Assembly (NCBI RefSeq): GCF_015751045.1
Contig: NZ_BNJW01000006.1
Location: 62,001 to 126,000, forward strand
DNA: 64,000 bases
Direction of reading: 5' to 3'
DNA from: Enterococcus lactis
GTDB lineage: Bacteria; Bacillota; Bacilli; Lactobacillales; Enterococcaceae
The notes under the pieces were generated by a model that was given only the letters and a program-made list of their open reading frames with translations, was not told the DNA's origin and ran no database searches. Of the stretch, positions 17,755-27,856 are shown in pieces. The position numbers were made by a program, and so were the translations under genes. The first letter of the stretch is position 1. Each line of letters opens with the position of its first letter.

Positions 17755-18891
17755 GTGAAAACTATTTATTTGGATCATGCGGCAACTACCCCCATGCATC
17801 CGCAAGTAATTGAAGCGATGACGGCGATCATGCAAGAAACGTTTGGTAATCCTTCAAGCATACATGGGTTTGGCCGCCACGCGCATGAAAAATTGGAAAC
17901 AGCAAGACAAGTCATTGCAGATAGTCTGCAAGCAAAACCTCATGAGATCATCTTTAATAGTGGTGGAACAGAAGGGGATAATACAGCTATCTTAGAAACA
18001 GCGTTCTCGCGTCAAAAAGAAGGCAGACATCTAATCACTACAGCTATCGAACATCCTGCTGTTCTTAATACCATGAAATATTTAGAGACAAAGGGGTTTG
18101 ACGTTACATATCTGCCTGTAGATGAAAAAGGGAATCTGTCGATCGAAGAGGTCAAAAAAGCGTTACGAGAAGATACGATCTTGGTCTCTGTGATGTACGG
18201 GAACAATGAAATCGGAAATTTGATGCCAATCAAAGAAATCGGTGAACTTTTAGCGGATCATCCAGCTTATTTCCATACAGATGCGGTACAAGCTTATGGA
18301 AACCAAACGATCCATCCAGAAGAATTAGGAATCGATTTATTAAGTATCTCTGCTCATAAAATCAATGGACCAAAAGGCGTCGGTTTCTTATATAAACGAG
18401 ACGGAGTAAATATCCCTGCCTTGCTTTTAGGTGGCGAGCAGGAAGAAAAGCGGCGTGCAGGTACAGAAAACTTAGCAGGAATCTGGGGAATGGCAAAAGC
18501 AGTTGAACTGCTGTCACCTGAAGAACGTGAAGCACGTAACAACAAATATCAAGGATTCCAACAATTGATTCTTGATACATTAGAAGCAAACGACATCCCT
18601 TATCAAGTAAATGGTGATTTAACGAATAAACTCCCTCATGTGTTGAATCTTCGCTTGATTGGCGAAGCAAATGATTTGCTACTGATGAAGCTTGATCTGA
18701 ACGGAATCGCTATTTCTACTGGTTCAGCTTGTACAGCAGGGAACATCGAACCTTCTCACGTATTAGAAGCGATGTATGGAGAAAATACGCCGATACTAAA
18801 AGAATCCATTCGTATCAGCTTTGGATTGGATAATACTGAGGAAGACATCCATTATTTCCTTGATCAATTAGTTCGTGCTGTCAAAAAATAA
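17755..18891 (+). CDS. iscS: Cysteine desulfurase, IscS/NifS type
   Basis: PLP enzyme of about 378 aa that removes sulfur from cysteine and passes persulfide to an acceptor. It starts KTIYLDHAATTPMHP; the PLP lysine is in SISAHKINGPKG and the active-site Cys in STGSACTAG on a long mobile loop, marking a group I (IscS-like) enzyme as opposed to the SufS at 47952. GTG at 17755 is preferred: GGAAGGG is 10 bases before it but only 1 base before the ATG at 17746. The neighbouring DUF1831 gene and mnmA at 26491 suggest it serves tRNA thiolation. Confidence 0.93.
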   Translation: MKTIYLDHAATTPMHPQVIEAMTAIMQETFGNPSSIHGFGRHAHEKLETARQVIADSLQAKPHEIIFNSGGTEGDNTAILETAFSRQKEGRHLITTAIEHPAVLNTMKYLETKGFDVTYLPVDEKGNLSIEEVKKALREDTILVSVMYGNNEIGNLMPIKEIGELLADHPAYFHTDAVQAYGNQTIHPEELGIDLLSISAHKINGPKGVGFLYKRDGVNIPALLLGGEQEEKRRAGTENLAGIWGMAKAVELLSPEEREARNNKYQGFQQLILDTLEANDIPYQVNGDLTNKLPHVLNLRLIGEANDLLLMKLDLNGIAISTGSACTAGNIEPSHVLEAMYGENTPILKESIRISFGLDNTEEDIHYFLDQLVRAVKK

Positions 18892-19027
18892 CTAGTAAAG
18901 TCATTCTGATGTGGACGGATGTCTGAGAGAGCGCCTTCAATTTTTAGGGAACTTAACTGAAAAACCTAGTAAAAATCAGGATAAACTTTTATAATAAAGA
19001 GAAACTAATTTTATCGAGGTGAAAATC

Positions 19028-19372
19028 ATGGCATTTGAAACAACAGCAACTGTACTTGGCGCACCGATCAGCTATCGTTTGCATCCTGATGCAAAAAGAT
19101 ATACATTGCGCGATAATGGGTTTACAGAAACAAACGGAGGCAATTATCAATTGATCCGACCATTAGATGCAACGCCGCAAAGCAAAGAAGGCTTCAAACT
19201 GAAAATCACTGTATCAAAAGATATCCAAACATTGAAAATGTCGATCACTACAGCAAACGGACTGAAAGCAGTCAATATTTTCAAAGATCCAAAACAGAAA
19301 ATGAGTCAAGATAAATTCTATTTTTTGATGGATGGGATGATCAGCCGAGGGTTATTCGAAAAAGTCGAATAA
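19028..19372 (+). CDS. DUF1831 protein
   Basis: Small 114-aa cytosolic protein of the DUF1831 family, found in Lactobacillales directly after an IscS-type cysteine desulfurase and commonly before mnmA. The partnership implies a role in sulfur transfer for tRNA modification, but no activity is established. ATG at 19028 has GAGGTG six bases upstream; the in-frame GTG at 19019 is part of that ribosome site. No cysteine occurs in the predicted protein, so it is not itself a persulfide carrier. Confidence 0.85.
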   Translation: MAFETTATVLGAPISYRLHPDAKRYTLRDNGFTETNGGNYQLIRPLDATPQSKEGFKLKITVSKDIQTLKMSITTANGLKAVNIFKDPKQKMSQDKFYFLMDGMISRGLFEKVE

Positions 19373-19383
19373 CCTGTGGATAT

Positions 19384-19462
19384 AAAAAGACAACTAGTTT
19401 TGAAACGGCCTAATCGTTAGATCTCTAACTTTGAAAGGACGACACAAAATAGTTGTCTTTTT
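19384..19462. terminator. Shared terminator of convergent genes
   Basis: AAAAAGACAACTAGTTTTG pairs with CAAAATAGTTGTCTTTTTT across a 41-nt loop. It serves DUF1831 and the minus-strand gene that ends at 19481. Confidence 0.75.
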
Positions 19463-19480
19463 TATTTTTTCTGCTGTAAA

Positions 19481-20263
19481 TCAGACTCTCGTCCACTCAT
19501 CAATTGATTTTCCATGTTCATCCACTATTTCCAACCAACTATTTGTTCCGGCAAAGTACAACAGCAAGCTTGCCTCATTCACACTTTTTACGATGATATC
19601 TTCGATCGTGGTTGTGCCTGAAATCTTGTCTTTATAATCATCTCGTAGCTTTTGCCCATATTTAGCAGCATAACCTAATGAGCCGTCTTTATTTAAAGGA
19701 GGATCTTTGACGAGCGTCGCGCCTGCTTTGATCAGCAATTCATTTCGTTTGATCCAGTAAAGCGTTGCTTGACTTCCCCTGAAATCGACGGTAAAAGGAA
19801 TCTCGCTGACTTCTTTTGACCAGCGATGACGAGCTTTTGCTGGTTTTTTCTTCGTATCTTCAGCGGCAGATGGCACGGAAGAATCGATTGGATAACCAAA
19901 TGTACTTAGTATAGCAGCAATCTTCTCTTGGTGTTCTGCCATTTTCTTTCTAGCCGTTTCAGGAATCGAAGGAAACGATTCTTTGGCTATTGTAAGACCA
20001 GCATTTTCTGCTTGTTCGGTGAGCAAGTAGATCATATAATCGGCTTCTATATCCCAAGGAAGCTGAATCATGATGACGGTATCGATTGTTTCTGGTTGGA
20101 CTGTTTTCCCAATTGCTGTACACACCTTTTGATGATAAAAGAGATAAAAAGCATTTTCTGGAAGCTTAGGCAAATTGTGGCTGATCCAGATTGTACCCTG
20201 TGCCTGTTCAAGTACGATTTTGATTTCTTCAGGGGTAAGAGTGGTCTGAAAGTTGATTTTCAT
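19481..20263 (-). CDS. Uncharacterised protein with DUF4357-like C-terminus
   Basis: Soluble protein of 260 aa. The first 130 residues are unrecognised. The last 85 or so, from a basic stretch (RHRWSK), read GATLVKDPPL...YGQKLRDDY...SVNEASLLLYFAGTNSWLEI...DEHGKSIDEW. This resembles DUF4357, whose consensus as I remember it also contains KLRxxLI and a final GWxxWKDxxGxxLxE. DUF4357 often sits at the C-terminus of nuclease or modification proteins; no catalytic domain is visible here. Assignment rests on pattern recognition only. Confidence 0.7.
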   Translation of the reverse strand: MKINFQTTLTPEEIKIVLEQAQGTIWISHNLPKLPENAFYLFYHQKVCTAIGKTVQPETIDTVIMIQLPWDIEADYMIYLLTEQAENAGLTIAKESFPSIPETARKKMAEHQEKIAAILSTFGYPIDSSVPSAAEDTKKKPAKARHRWSKEVSEIPFTVDFRGSQATLYWIKRNELLIKAGATLVKDPPLNKDGSLGYAAKYGQKLRDDYKDKISGTTTIEDIIVKSVNEASLLLYFAGTNSWLEIVDEHGKSIDEWTRV

Positions 20264-20453
20264 GACTGATGCCCTCCTAGTTTTTTCTTAGTTTAGCATG
20301 CTTGCTGATTTTTTTCTGCTAATTTTACTTTTTTAACAAAACTGAAAATATATAACGATGGTATTTGAACAAACAGCTAGGTTTCAAGGAAATAATCAAG
20401 TATAATTCTAGCTACGTAAGGACGATAAGTCTTAGAGGAAGTGGGGAAAGGAT

Positions 20454-21731
20454 ATGGGAGAAGAAAAGGAGCCGGTTTTACATTGGCGTAAAAATATCAA
20501 CTTGTTTTTGACAGGTCAATTTTTATCTGGAATCACGAGTATGATCGTGCAATATGCAATCATTTGGTATCTGACGAAAGAGACAGGTTCAGCAACAATC
20601 TTGAGCTTTGCTACGTTATTAGGTATGATCCCGATGGTTTTGCTGAGTCCGTTTGCTGGTCCGTTGGTGGATCGTTGGGACAAAAAGCGATTGTTGATTT
20701 TGACAGATATCATTGTCGCATTGTTTGCGATGGTCTTGGTAGTAGTCGGTACGATTTCTGACACATTTCCGTTGTGGCTAGTGTTTGTATCGTTGTTCAT
20801 TCGTGCGATTGCTCAAACTTTCCAGATGCCGACGATCCAATCGATCCTTCCTACGATGGTCCCAGAAGAAGAGCTGACACGTATCAATGGACAGCTAGGC
20901 ATGGTCCAGTCAGCGAATTTTATCATTGCGCCTGCAATAGGTGCGTTTTTATTTACAGTGATACCTATCAACTGGCTGATTTTGCTTGATGTGCTAGGCG
21001 CGGTATTTGGTGTGGGCTTACTTGTTTTTGTGACGATCCCTAAGGTTATTTCGCAAGGAGAAACCATTCATTTGTTGACAGATACAAAATTTGGTGTGAA
21101 AAAATTGTACAAGAATAAAGGTCTTTGGCATATCATGCTCAACGGTGCTGTGTTCACGTTATTGTTTATGCCAGCTGCCAGTCTGTATCCGTTGATGACG
21201 ATGGGCTATTTTGGTCAAAATGTAGGACAGGCGGGTCTTGTCGAAGTAGTCTATTCAGTAGGGATGCTTGCAGGTGGGGCGGTGATTGGCTTTTTTGGAA
21301 AATGGAAAGACCGGATGAAGCCGATTTTCATGGCTTATGTAGTCGTAGGTACCACGATTGGTGCTAGTGGATTGTTGCCGGGGACAACACAAGGATTCTT
21401 TTATTTTCTTTTACTGAATGCCGGGGCAGGTTTTGCCACACCTTATTTCAATACCTTACTGATGGCGATCATCCAACAGAGTTATGAACCGAACGTTTTA
21501 GGACGAGTCTTAGGTGTATTCAACTCATTAATGACTTTGCCAGGGCCGATTGGCTTAATATTTGCCGGCCCCTTGACAGATAAGATTGGTGTAGAAAAGA
21601 TGTTTCTGATTGCGGGAATTGGTACGCTTTTATGTGGGATCGTTTTATTTTTGACACCCGTTGCTCGAAATTATGATAAAGAATTACAGAAAAAACTGGT
21701 GAAAGAACACCGTGAACAAGAAAACGAATAG
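20454..21731 (+). CDS. MFS efflux transporter (MFS_3 / macrolide-efflux-like)
   Basis: Twelve-helix major facilitator of 425 aa. The N-terminus FLTGQFLSGITSMIVQYAIIWYLT and the loop GPLVDRWDKKRLLILTD belong to the MFS_3 branch that includes Mef-type macrolide exporters and enterobactin exporters. GGAAAGGAT precedes the ATG. It stands alone between terminators without an adjacent ABC-F or regulator gene, so a drug substrate cannot be inferred. Confidence 0.87.
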   Translation: MGEEKEPVLHWRKNINLFLTGQFLSGITSMIVQYAIIWYLTKETGSATILSFATLLGMIPMVLLSPFAGPLVDRWDKKRLLILTDIIVALFAMVLVVVGTISDTFPLWLVFVSLFIRAIAQTFQMPTIQSILPTMVPEEELTRINGQLGMVQSANFIIAPAIGAFLFTVIPINWLILLDVLGAVFGVGLLVFVTIPKVISQGETIHLLTDTKFGVKKLYKNKGLWHIMLNGAVFTLLFMPAASLYPLMTMGYFGQNVGQAGLVEVVYSVGMLAGGAVIGFFGKWKDRMKPIFMAYVVVGTTIGASGLLPGTTQGFFYFLLLNAGAGFATPYFNTLLMAIIQQSYEPNVLGRVLGVFNSLMTLPGPIGLIFAGPLTDKIGVEKMFLIAGIGTLLCGIVLFLTPVARNYDKELQKKLVKEHREQENE

Positions 21732-21755
21732 AAAAGGAGCGGTGATAAAAATTTT

Positions 21756-21784
21756 CTTCCTACTTGAAATCAAGTGGTTTTTTC
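21756..21784 (+). terminator. Terminator after the MFS gene
   Basis: Stem CTACTTGA/TCAAGTGG with a 2-nt loop, then six T. Confidence 0.7.
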
Positions 21785-21860
21785 ACAGCTTTTTTAGATG
21801 TTATGAGTTGCTCCGATCAGCAATTTTGTTTACTCTAAGGAAAAGGGAGGCAGGAGAAAC

Positions 21861-22448
21861 ATGAATTATTTTACGAGTGATATGCACTTTTTTCATGAGC
21901 GTTTACTAGGAGAAAATGACTTTGCTCCGCGACTCTTTGCAAATGTAGATGAGATGAACCAACAGTTGATCACTAGCTGGAATGCAGTAGTAAAAGAAAC
22001 GGATCACGTCTATCATCTAGGTGATCTTGCTATGCATCCGCAATATGAAAAAGCAAATGCAGAAATCTTAGAATTAGTCAGTCAACTGCAAGGAACGATC
22101 CACTTGATCAAAGGGAATCATGACAGTCGTGCGTTCTTCCGTTATTTAGAAAAAAACGATCCTAGACTTTCTGATGGCAGTCCCAAATTTTATTTTTATG
22201 ACGTAGGTGCTATCGTGAAGTTCGACCATCAGCAATATTACTTGACGCATTATCCAATGTTACTCGGACCTAACGACACCATTCGAAACCTTCACGGACA
22301 TATCCATCATTATAGTGTACCCATCGAAAACGTCGTCAATGTAGGCGTAGACGCACCAGAAAGAGACCTTCTAAAAGAAAAACTGCCATTCGGTACGCCA
22401 TTATCCGAACAGCAAATCAAAGAAATATATGAAGCAAAGAGGTCGTGA
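21861..22448 (+). CDS. Calcineurin-like metallophosphoesterase
   Basis: Compact 195-aa phosphoesterase with the full set of metal-binding blocks: SDMHF (near residue 6), HLGDLAM, GNHDS, LTHYPM and HGHIHHY. It belongs to the small phosphoesterase group common in Firmicutes; the substrate is unknown. GGGAGGCAGGAG precedes the ATG. The last two codons and stop (AGG TCG TGA) come from the terminus of an EFAR-like repeat, so the C-terminus may differ from that of relatives without the repeat. Confidence 0.9.
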   Translation: MNYFTSDMHFFHERLLGENDFAPRLFANVDEMNQQLITSWNAVVKETDHVYHLGDLAMHPQYEKANAEILELVSQLQGTIHLIKGNHDSRAFFRYLEKNDPRLSDGSPKFYFYDVGAIVKFDHQQYYLTHYPMLLGPNDTIRNLHGHIHHYSVPIENVVNVGVDAPERDLLKEKLPFGTPLSEQQIKEIYEAKRS

Positions 22449-22550
22449 AAAAGCTGCCCTGCATCAAGTGATAAGAACAGGCAATCAAAAACAGCTTCTC
22501 GTGTTTTTGATTGGGTAGGACTTGTCCCCACAAATACAAGCTTTTGAGCC
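22437..22550 (-). repeat. EFAR-like repeat, inverted orientation
   Basis: Reverse-complement unit of the AAAAGC/TGCATC arm type. It starts AAGAGGTCGTG inside the phosphoesterase stop region, with central ACAGCTTCTCGTGTTTTTG and end ACAAGCTTTTGAGC. The CGGTGTTC terminus is degenerate here. Confidence 0.75.
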
Positions 22551-22633
22551 TGCTACCCAATTCTGTGCCATAAGGATCAAAATAGAAAAACAGTTCGCTG
22601 CATGTTATAAAAGAATTGAAGTACCTGATTTTC

Positions 22634-22687
22634 AAAAATAGGATAAAAAGTCGTCCCTTTTTGGCGCGACTTTTTATCCTATTTTTT
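22634..22687. terminator. Strong bidirectional terminator
   Basis: A 20-bp stem AAAAATAGGATAAAAAGTCG with CGACTTTTTATCCTATTTTT and a 13-nt loop. It separates the phosphoesterase/repeat region from the minus-strand secreted protein. Confidence 0.9.
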
Positions 22688-22717
22688 AGTAATACAGTCA
22701 TATGTTGTAAGGAGGAA

Positions 22718-24649
22718 CTACAAAATACAGTACACGAATTTCCCTTGATCATTAACTGCTTTTCTGACCGTGGCAGTACCATCATTCAATTTCCTAACAT
22801 CATTATCTATATTATTGGAATAGACGATCAGGGTGTTTTCTTTTGTGTATCGGTTTAGCCAGTCAATCGCATAATCCACTGACTGATTCACGCCGATATG
22901 ATAGAAATAATTCCCATAAATCGCTTTTGCTTCGTCCGTCATCGTGAAATCATGATTGAAGCCATAACCATTCCTGACAGAAGCAGCAGTTGTGAATGAA
23001 CCATGGATCCTTAGATAAGAGGCATAGCGATATGTGCCATTCTCTAATTTCACTAGTACATAGAAGTTATTATAAAAATAATACCAACTTGGTGTAGCTC
23101 GATTATAAGAAACATCTGCATTGAAAGGATTCGGTCGCGTCATTTCGTATTTGTCATAGATACTGAGGTTCTCTGTATAGTCAAATCTTTGCTGAGTGAA
23201 GGCAGGCGGTGTATGGACGACTTGGTTGATCTGATAAGGATTGACTGGATGATTTTTCTTCGTGATTTTTGTAAAAGAAGGATTATATCTTAAGTGATTG
23301 TTGTCAGTAGAGATATTGTTAGAATAAACGATCTCCAACGAACATTGGGTATAGGTATTGATCCAGTTCATCACATGGTTCGGAACATCATGATCTTCGA
23401 TCGTCTCTGGAATAAGCGGGATATTCCTGTCAGAAAATTTGGCTCTTGCTTCGTCTGTTAAAAGAAAACGGGTGAACATATCGAATTCTACGACGATCGT
23501 TCCAGAATGATTACGCCCGAAAGTAAGACGTGTACTTGCATAAGGTCTCCCGTTAGTTTTGTCCGTGGCGATGAAATGATAATCATTCCTTAAGGTGTAT
23601 GAGTTGGAACCGCGGCTAAAAATGAAATCTTCGCCATCTATAGGAGTGCCGGCGTTCGACCATCGTATGTTTTCTGCGTAATCTTTATAATTTATGAAAA
23701 AAGGATTGATTTTTTCTACTTTATCGGATTTTTTTATATCATTTGGAGTTACACCCATTCCGTTAATAAAATCTGTTCTTTCTAAATCAATACCTTGGAA
23801 ACTAGGATCATTTTCATTAGTTAGTTCATCGATTCTCCCATCAGGTGTTGCATTCATATAAGCAGCCCAAATTAGATAAGAGCAATACCATTCATTTCTA
23901 GTGGATGAGCGATCCCTTTCTCTTGCCTCGAACCAGATATCATATGGTTTACCTAATTGCCCATGCATAAATGAGATGGCTGCTTTTTTTTGTGCTGTTG
24001 TCGCTTCTGGAACTCTTAAAATAGTTGAATCAGTATAATCGAAACGCTCATCATCCAAGACGCCGTAAACAACGCCTCCAGCTTTTGTTTCAAGCATAGG
24101 ACTATAATCAGTTGCTTCGATAGTTCGGATATATGTGAAGGTCTCTGGTTTTCCATTGATGAGATGTGTCTCTTCATAAATGCCTTCTACGATCATCACA
24201 TGATGAAGATAACGCAAAACTATATCCGCTCGTTTCCGTTCGAAAATGATATCTCCTGGTTGAACGATATTCATCAGATCATATTTATGATAAGTCGGTA
24301 CTTTTTCAAAAGTGATATTCTCCAAAGCATTTCCGATATTAAATGACCAGAGAGGCGGGTCTTTGGATAATTGTTCGGCTTCTTTACGAATATAGTGCTC
24401 ATTGACGGTGTTTAGGTAGTCACGCAACTGGTCTTCTTCGGTAATCGCGGAATTGAATGGTTGGTTGTAATAATTCGAGGTGAACTCTTCAAATGTCTGA
24501 ATAAAGAAAGCGTATTCATTTTTGAATTCTTCATAATACTCCTCCAATATCTGCTGGGTATCTGTATCAGCATGTACAGTCGTGATTGGGATGGCAAATG
24601 CGACGGCGAGTAAACAGGTAGTCAGAAACAATTTAATTTTTGATTTCAA
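22718..24649 (-). CDS. Secreted permuted papain-like (YiiX/C92-type) protein with two C-terminal repeats
   Basis: Exported protein of 643 aa: signal peptide (1-27, cleavage near VHADT), a helical spacer, then a permuted papain-like domain (about 125-270) with GDIIFERKR, the His in LHHVMIVEG ahead of the Cys in NEWYCSYLIWAAY. His before Cys is the circularly permuted order of YiiX/NlpC-P60-related enzymes. Two C-terminal repeats of about 110 aa follow, sharing YAS.RL, TDEA.A, a W.N.YT motif and IVYSNNI. Start is TTG at 24649, fixed by GGAGGG seven bases upstream. Likely acts on a cell-envelope amide or ester bond; target unknown. Confidence 0.75.
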   Translation of the reverse strand: MKSKIKLFLTTCLLAVAFAIPITTVHADTDTQQILEEYYEEFKNEYAFFIQTFEEFTSNYYNQPFNSAITEEDQLRDYLNTVNEHYIRKEAEQLSKDPPLWSFNIGNALENITFEKVPTYHKYDLMNIVQPGDIIFERKRADIVLRYLHHVMIVEGIYEETHLINGKPETFTYIRTIEATDYSPMLETKAGGVVYGVLDDERFDYTDSTILRVPEATTAQKKAAISFMHGQLGKPYDIWFEARERDRSSTRNEWYCSYLIWAAYMNATPDGRIDELTNENDPSFQGIDLERTDFINGMGVTPNDIKKSDKVEKINPFFINYKDYAENIRWSNAGTPIDGEDFIFSRGSNSYTLRNDYHFIATDKTNGRPYASTRLTFGRNHSGTIVVEFDMFTRFLLTDEARAKFSDRNIPLIPETIEDHDVPNHVMNWINTYTQCSLEIVYSNNISTDNNHLRYNPSFTKITKKNHPVNPYQINQVVHTPPAFTQQRFDYTENLSIYDKYEMTRPNPFNADVSYNRATPSWYYFYNNFYVLVKLENGTYRYASYLRIHGSFTTAASVRNGYGFNHDFTMTDEAKAIYGNYFYHIGVNQSVDYAIDWLNRYTKENTLIVYSNNIDNDVRKLNDGTATVRKAVNDQGKFVYCIL

Positions 24650-25071
24650 TGTAATCCCTCCTTGTTTTATGCTAGAATAATAACATATGAATCAGTATGA
24701 TGATAGCTTAAAAATAAAATATATAAGTTATTTAATATAGGCGTATATTGCACATAACACCAAAGAGTAAAATCAGCTATATCGATGATTGAGAACTGTT
24801 ATCTTTAATGGAATAATTAGTGTTTAACTTAGGTTTTTTACGAATAAAATCAAAGGTGTTATATTTTATTTGGGGTTAGATAGTCTACAGAAGATACAAT
24901 TTCTTGGTAGGGATGAGTATTGAATAGGCGTGTTGATTTGTATATCTGTTTATTTTACTACGTTATTATATTTTTTGTTTGTTTATTTTTAAATAACAAA
25001 TTATGAGATTTTTTGTTTAGGGTTTTTTTGAAGATAGACAAGTATCAATCAATTAGAAAGGAGATGTGTGA
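24650..25071. other. AT-rich intergenic stretch, no gene seen
   Basis: About 420 bp with frequent stops in all frames and no ribosome site followed by a useful frame, apart from the one for the 25072 gene. It must contain the divergent promoters of the secreted protein and of the small membrane protein cluster. Confidence 0.6.
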
Positions 25072-25325
25072 ATGTTACCATTAAAAAGTAAGACGTGTAC
25101 AATCATTTCAATAAGTCTGCTAGTGCTTTGTATAGCTTTGACTATTTTTTTCCTTCAATAAATTATAACGACGATGGGACTCGTATACGAATAATGTTTT
25201 GTATTTGGTTATTTGGTGGGTTAAGCCTGGTTTTTTCAACAAAAATCAATTCTAAATGTTTAAAAGCGATTGTTATAGTATCGAATTTGATATGTATCTT
25301 TAACTGGATCATTTTTGGTTGGTAA
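25072..25325 (+). pseudogene. Frameshifted small membrane protein (paralogue of the N-half of the 25691 protein)
   Basis: AAGGAGATGTG precedes the ATG at 25072, which reads MLPLKSK... and stops after 29 codons. Beyond a run of seven T (25145-25151) a different frame continues INYNDDGTRIRIMFC and GGLSLVFSTKINSKCLK to 25325. An eighth T would join both into an 84-aa, two-helix protein. The joined product matches the first half of the 25691 protein (MLSIESKNSK..., SGISLAFSRRIES). The break is in a homopolymer, so a read error or slippage (phase variation) should be considered. Confidence 0.75.
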
Positions 25326-25383
25326 AAAATGGCGGAACGTTTCTGTTGTAAGAAAAAGAGGATTAAAAACAAAAGGAGAAAAA

Positions 25384-25650
25384 ATGAAACTAACTATCAA
25401 TTTGGTCGGGTTATGTATATCTATGTTACTGTCTGGCTGGTGTCTAGTGATGGCTCATTTCTATTATGGAAATAGTCTTCAAAGTGCAGCTTTAATGATT
25501 TTCATATCTTTCCCTGGCTTAGCAGGTCTTTATTTTTCGACAAAGATCAAATCTGCGAAGTTAAAATGGCTGTTGTTAGTCATCAATTATCTATTTGCTA
25601 CATATTTTAATGTTTTCCAATTTCTATTTATTTTGTTTCAAACTTTTTGA
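25384..25650 (+). CDS. Small membrane protein (paralogue of the C-half of the 25691 protein)
   Basis: 88-aa protein with three predicted membrane helices. AAAGGAGAAAA before the ATG at 25384 sets the start, although the frame opens earlier at 25315. The segment GLAGLYFSTKIKSAKLKWLLL followed by NYLFATYFN is nearly repeated in the 25691 product (GLMGLYFSTKLEDNRIKWLLL). No known domain; it could belong to a self-protection or envelope function, but nothing in the sequence proves this. Confidence 0.7.
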   Translation: MKLTINLVGLCISMLLSGWCLVMAHFYYGNSLQSAALMIFISFPGLAGLYFSTKIKSAKLKWLLLVINYLFATYFNVFQFLFILFQTF

Positions 25651-25690
25651 AGTCAGCAACGAAGCAAACAATTAAAAAGGAGCGAGTTGA

Positions 25691-26284
25691 ATGTTATCAA
25701 TAGAAAGTAAGAATAGTAAGCGGGTATCAGTGGTTCTGTTAGTCTTCTGTATGATTTTGCTCAGCAGTCATTTGTATATTCGTCATGAAGTGATAGGGTT
25801 TCTGATCATTCAGTATTCATGTTGGATTTTAAGTGGTATCAGTTTAGCTTTTTCAAGAAGAATAGAGTCTAATCTATGGAAACTAGTGATTATTGTTTTT
25901 CATCTTCTTGTTATTTGTGGTTTGGGTATCGGATGGGTAGGTATATCAAGGCCGGATTGGTTGTTAGGATGCGTGTTGTATTTTGGAGCAGTTGCAACAT
26001 TAGATTATCAAAAAAAGAAAAAAACATTCTATCTGTTCGGTCTAGGTCTACCGATGTTGATATCGATTAGTTTACTTATTTGGATCCATTATCTATTGGC
26101 TTTCTATTTAAATACTGACAGGATGTGGGCAATCATCGCTTTGTTGCTTTTCATGATGATTTCCGGCTTGATGGGGCTCTATTTCTCTACAAAACTTGAG
26201 GATAATCGAATAAAGTGGCTACTGTTAGGGATGAATTATCTATTTGCTACTTATTACAATATTGTTCTTTTGTTTTTCTTATGA
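25691..26284 (+). CDS. Six-helix membrane protein of unknown function
   Basis: 197-aa integral membrane protein with AAAGGAGCGAG before its ATG. Its N-terminal half corresponds to the frameshifted 25072 gene and its C-terminal half to the 25384 gene, so it looks like a fusion, or the unsplit ancestor, of that pair. The recurring motif is (L/Y)xFSxxIxSxxxK followed by a hydrophobic helix. The three genes lie head to tail and are probably co-transcribed. No family name recognised. Confidence 0.72.
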   Translation: MLSIESKNSKRVSVVLLVFCMILLSSHLYIRHEVIGFLIIQYSCWILSGISLAFSRRIESNLWKLVIIVFHLLVICGLGIGWVGISRPDWLLGCVLYFGAVATLDYQKKKKTFYLFGLGLPMLISISLLIWIHYLLAFYLNTDRMWAIIALLLFMMISGLMGLYFSTKLEDNRIKWLLLGMNYLFATYYNIVLLFFL

Positions 26285-26475
26285 ATCGAAACTGCCATTT
26301 CACTTTTGATCATGAGAATCACTGGAGTATGAAGATAGCGCTGTTTTTTCCCTATGATAGGTTATGTATTCGAACGCTGATAATTAAGGGATGAAATTTT
26401 CAGAAATATGACGTATAATGTAAAATACTGAAAAGTTGCGACCTTCAACTCGTAGATGTTTCAGAATCTAATTGA

Positions 26476-27612
<1,137 letters not shown>

Positions 27613-27629
27613 GCAATATGAAATGAATC

Positions 27630-27689
27630 AAAACAGCTATGGCTAACAAAAGAAACACCTTTTCTTTTGGACAGCATAGCTGTTTTTTT
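27630..27689 (+). terminator. Terminator after mnmA
   Basis: AAAACAGCTATG pairs with CATAGCTGTTTT; an inner AAAAGAAA/TTTCTTTT stem extends the hairpin. A T-run follows. Confidence 0.85.
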
Positions 27690-27856
27690 GCAATAAAATT
27701 AATTTTTATTCATTTTGTACTTGTAATTTCAGCGGAAACAGTCCATAATATCCAACAATATGAATAAAGTTGCTTTTTGGTAAGCAAGAGCAGTTGCAAA
27801 ATAAAGGAAATATTTTGCAGGTGGTTTGTTCAATTTTATAAGTGAAGGTGATGGAA

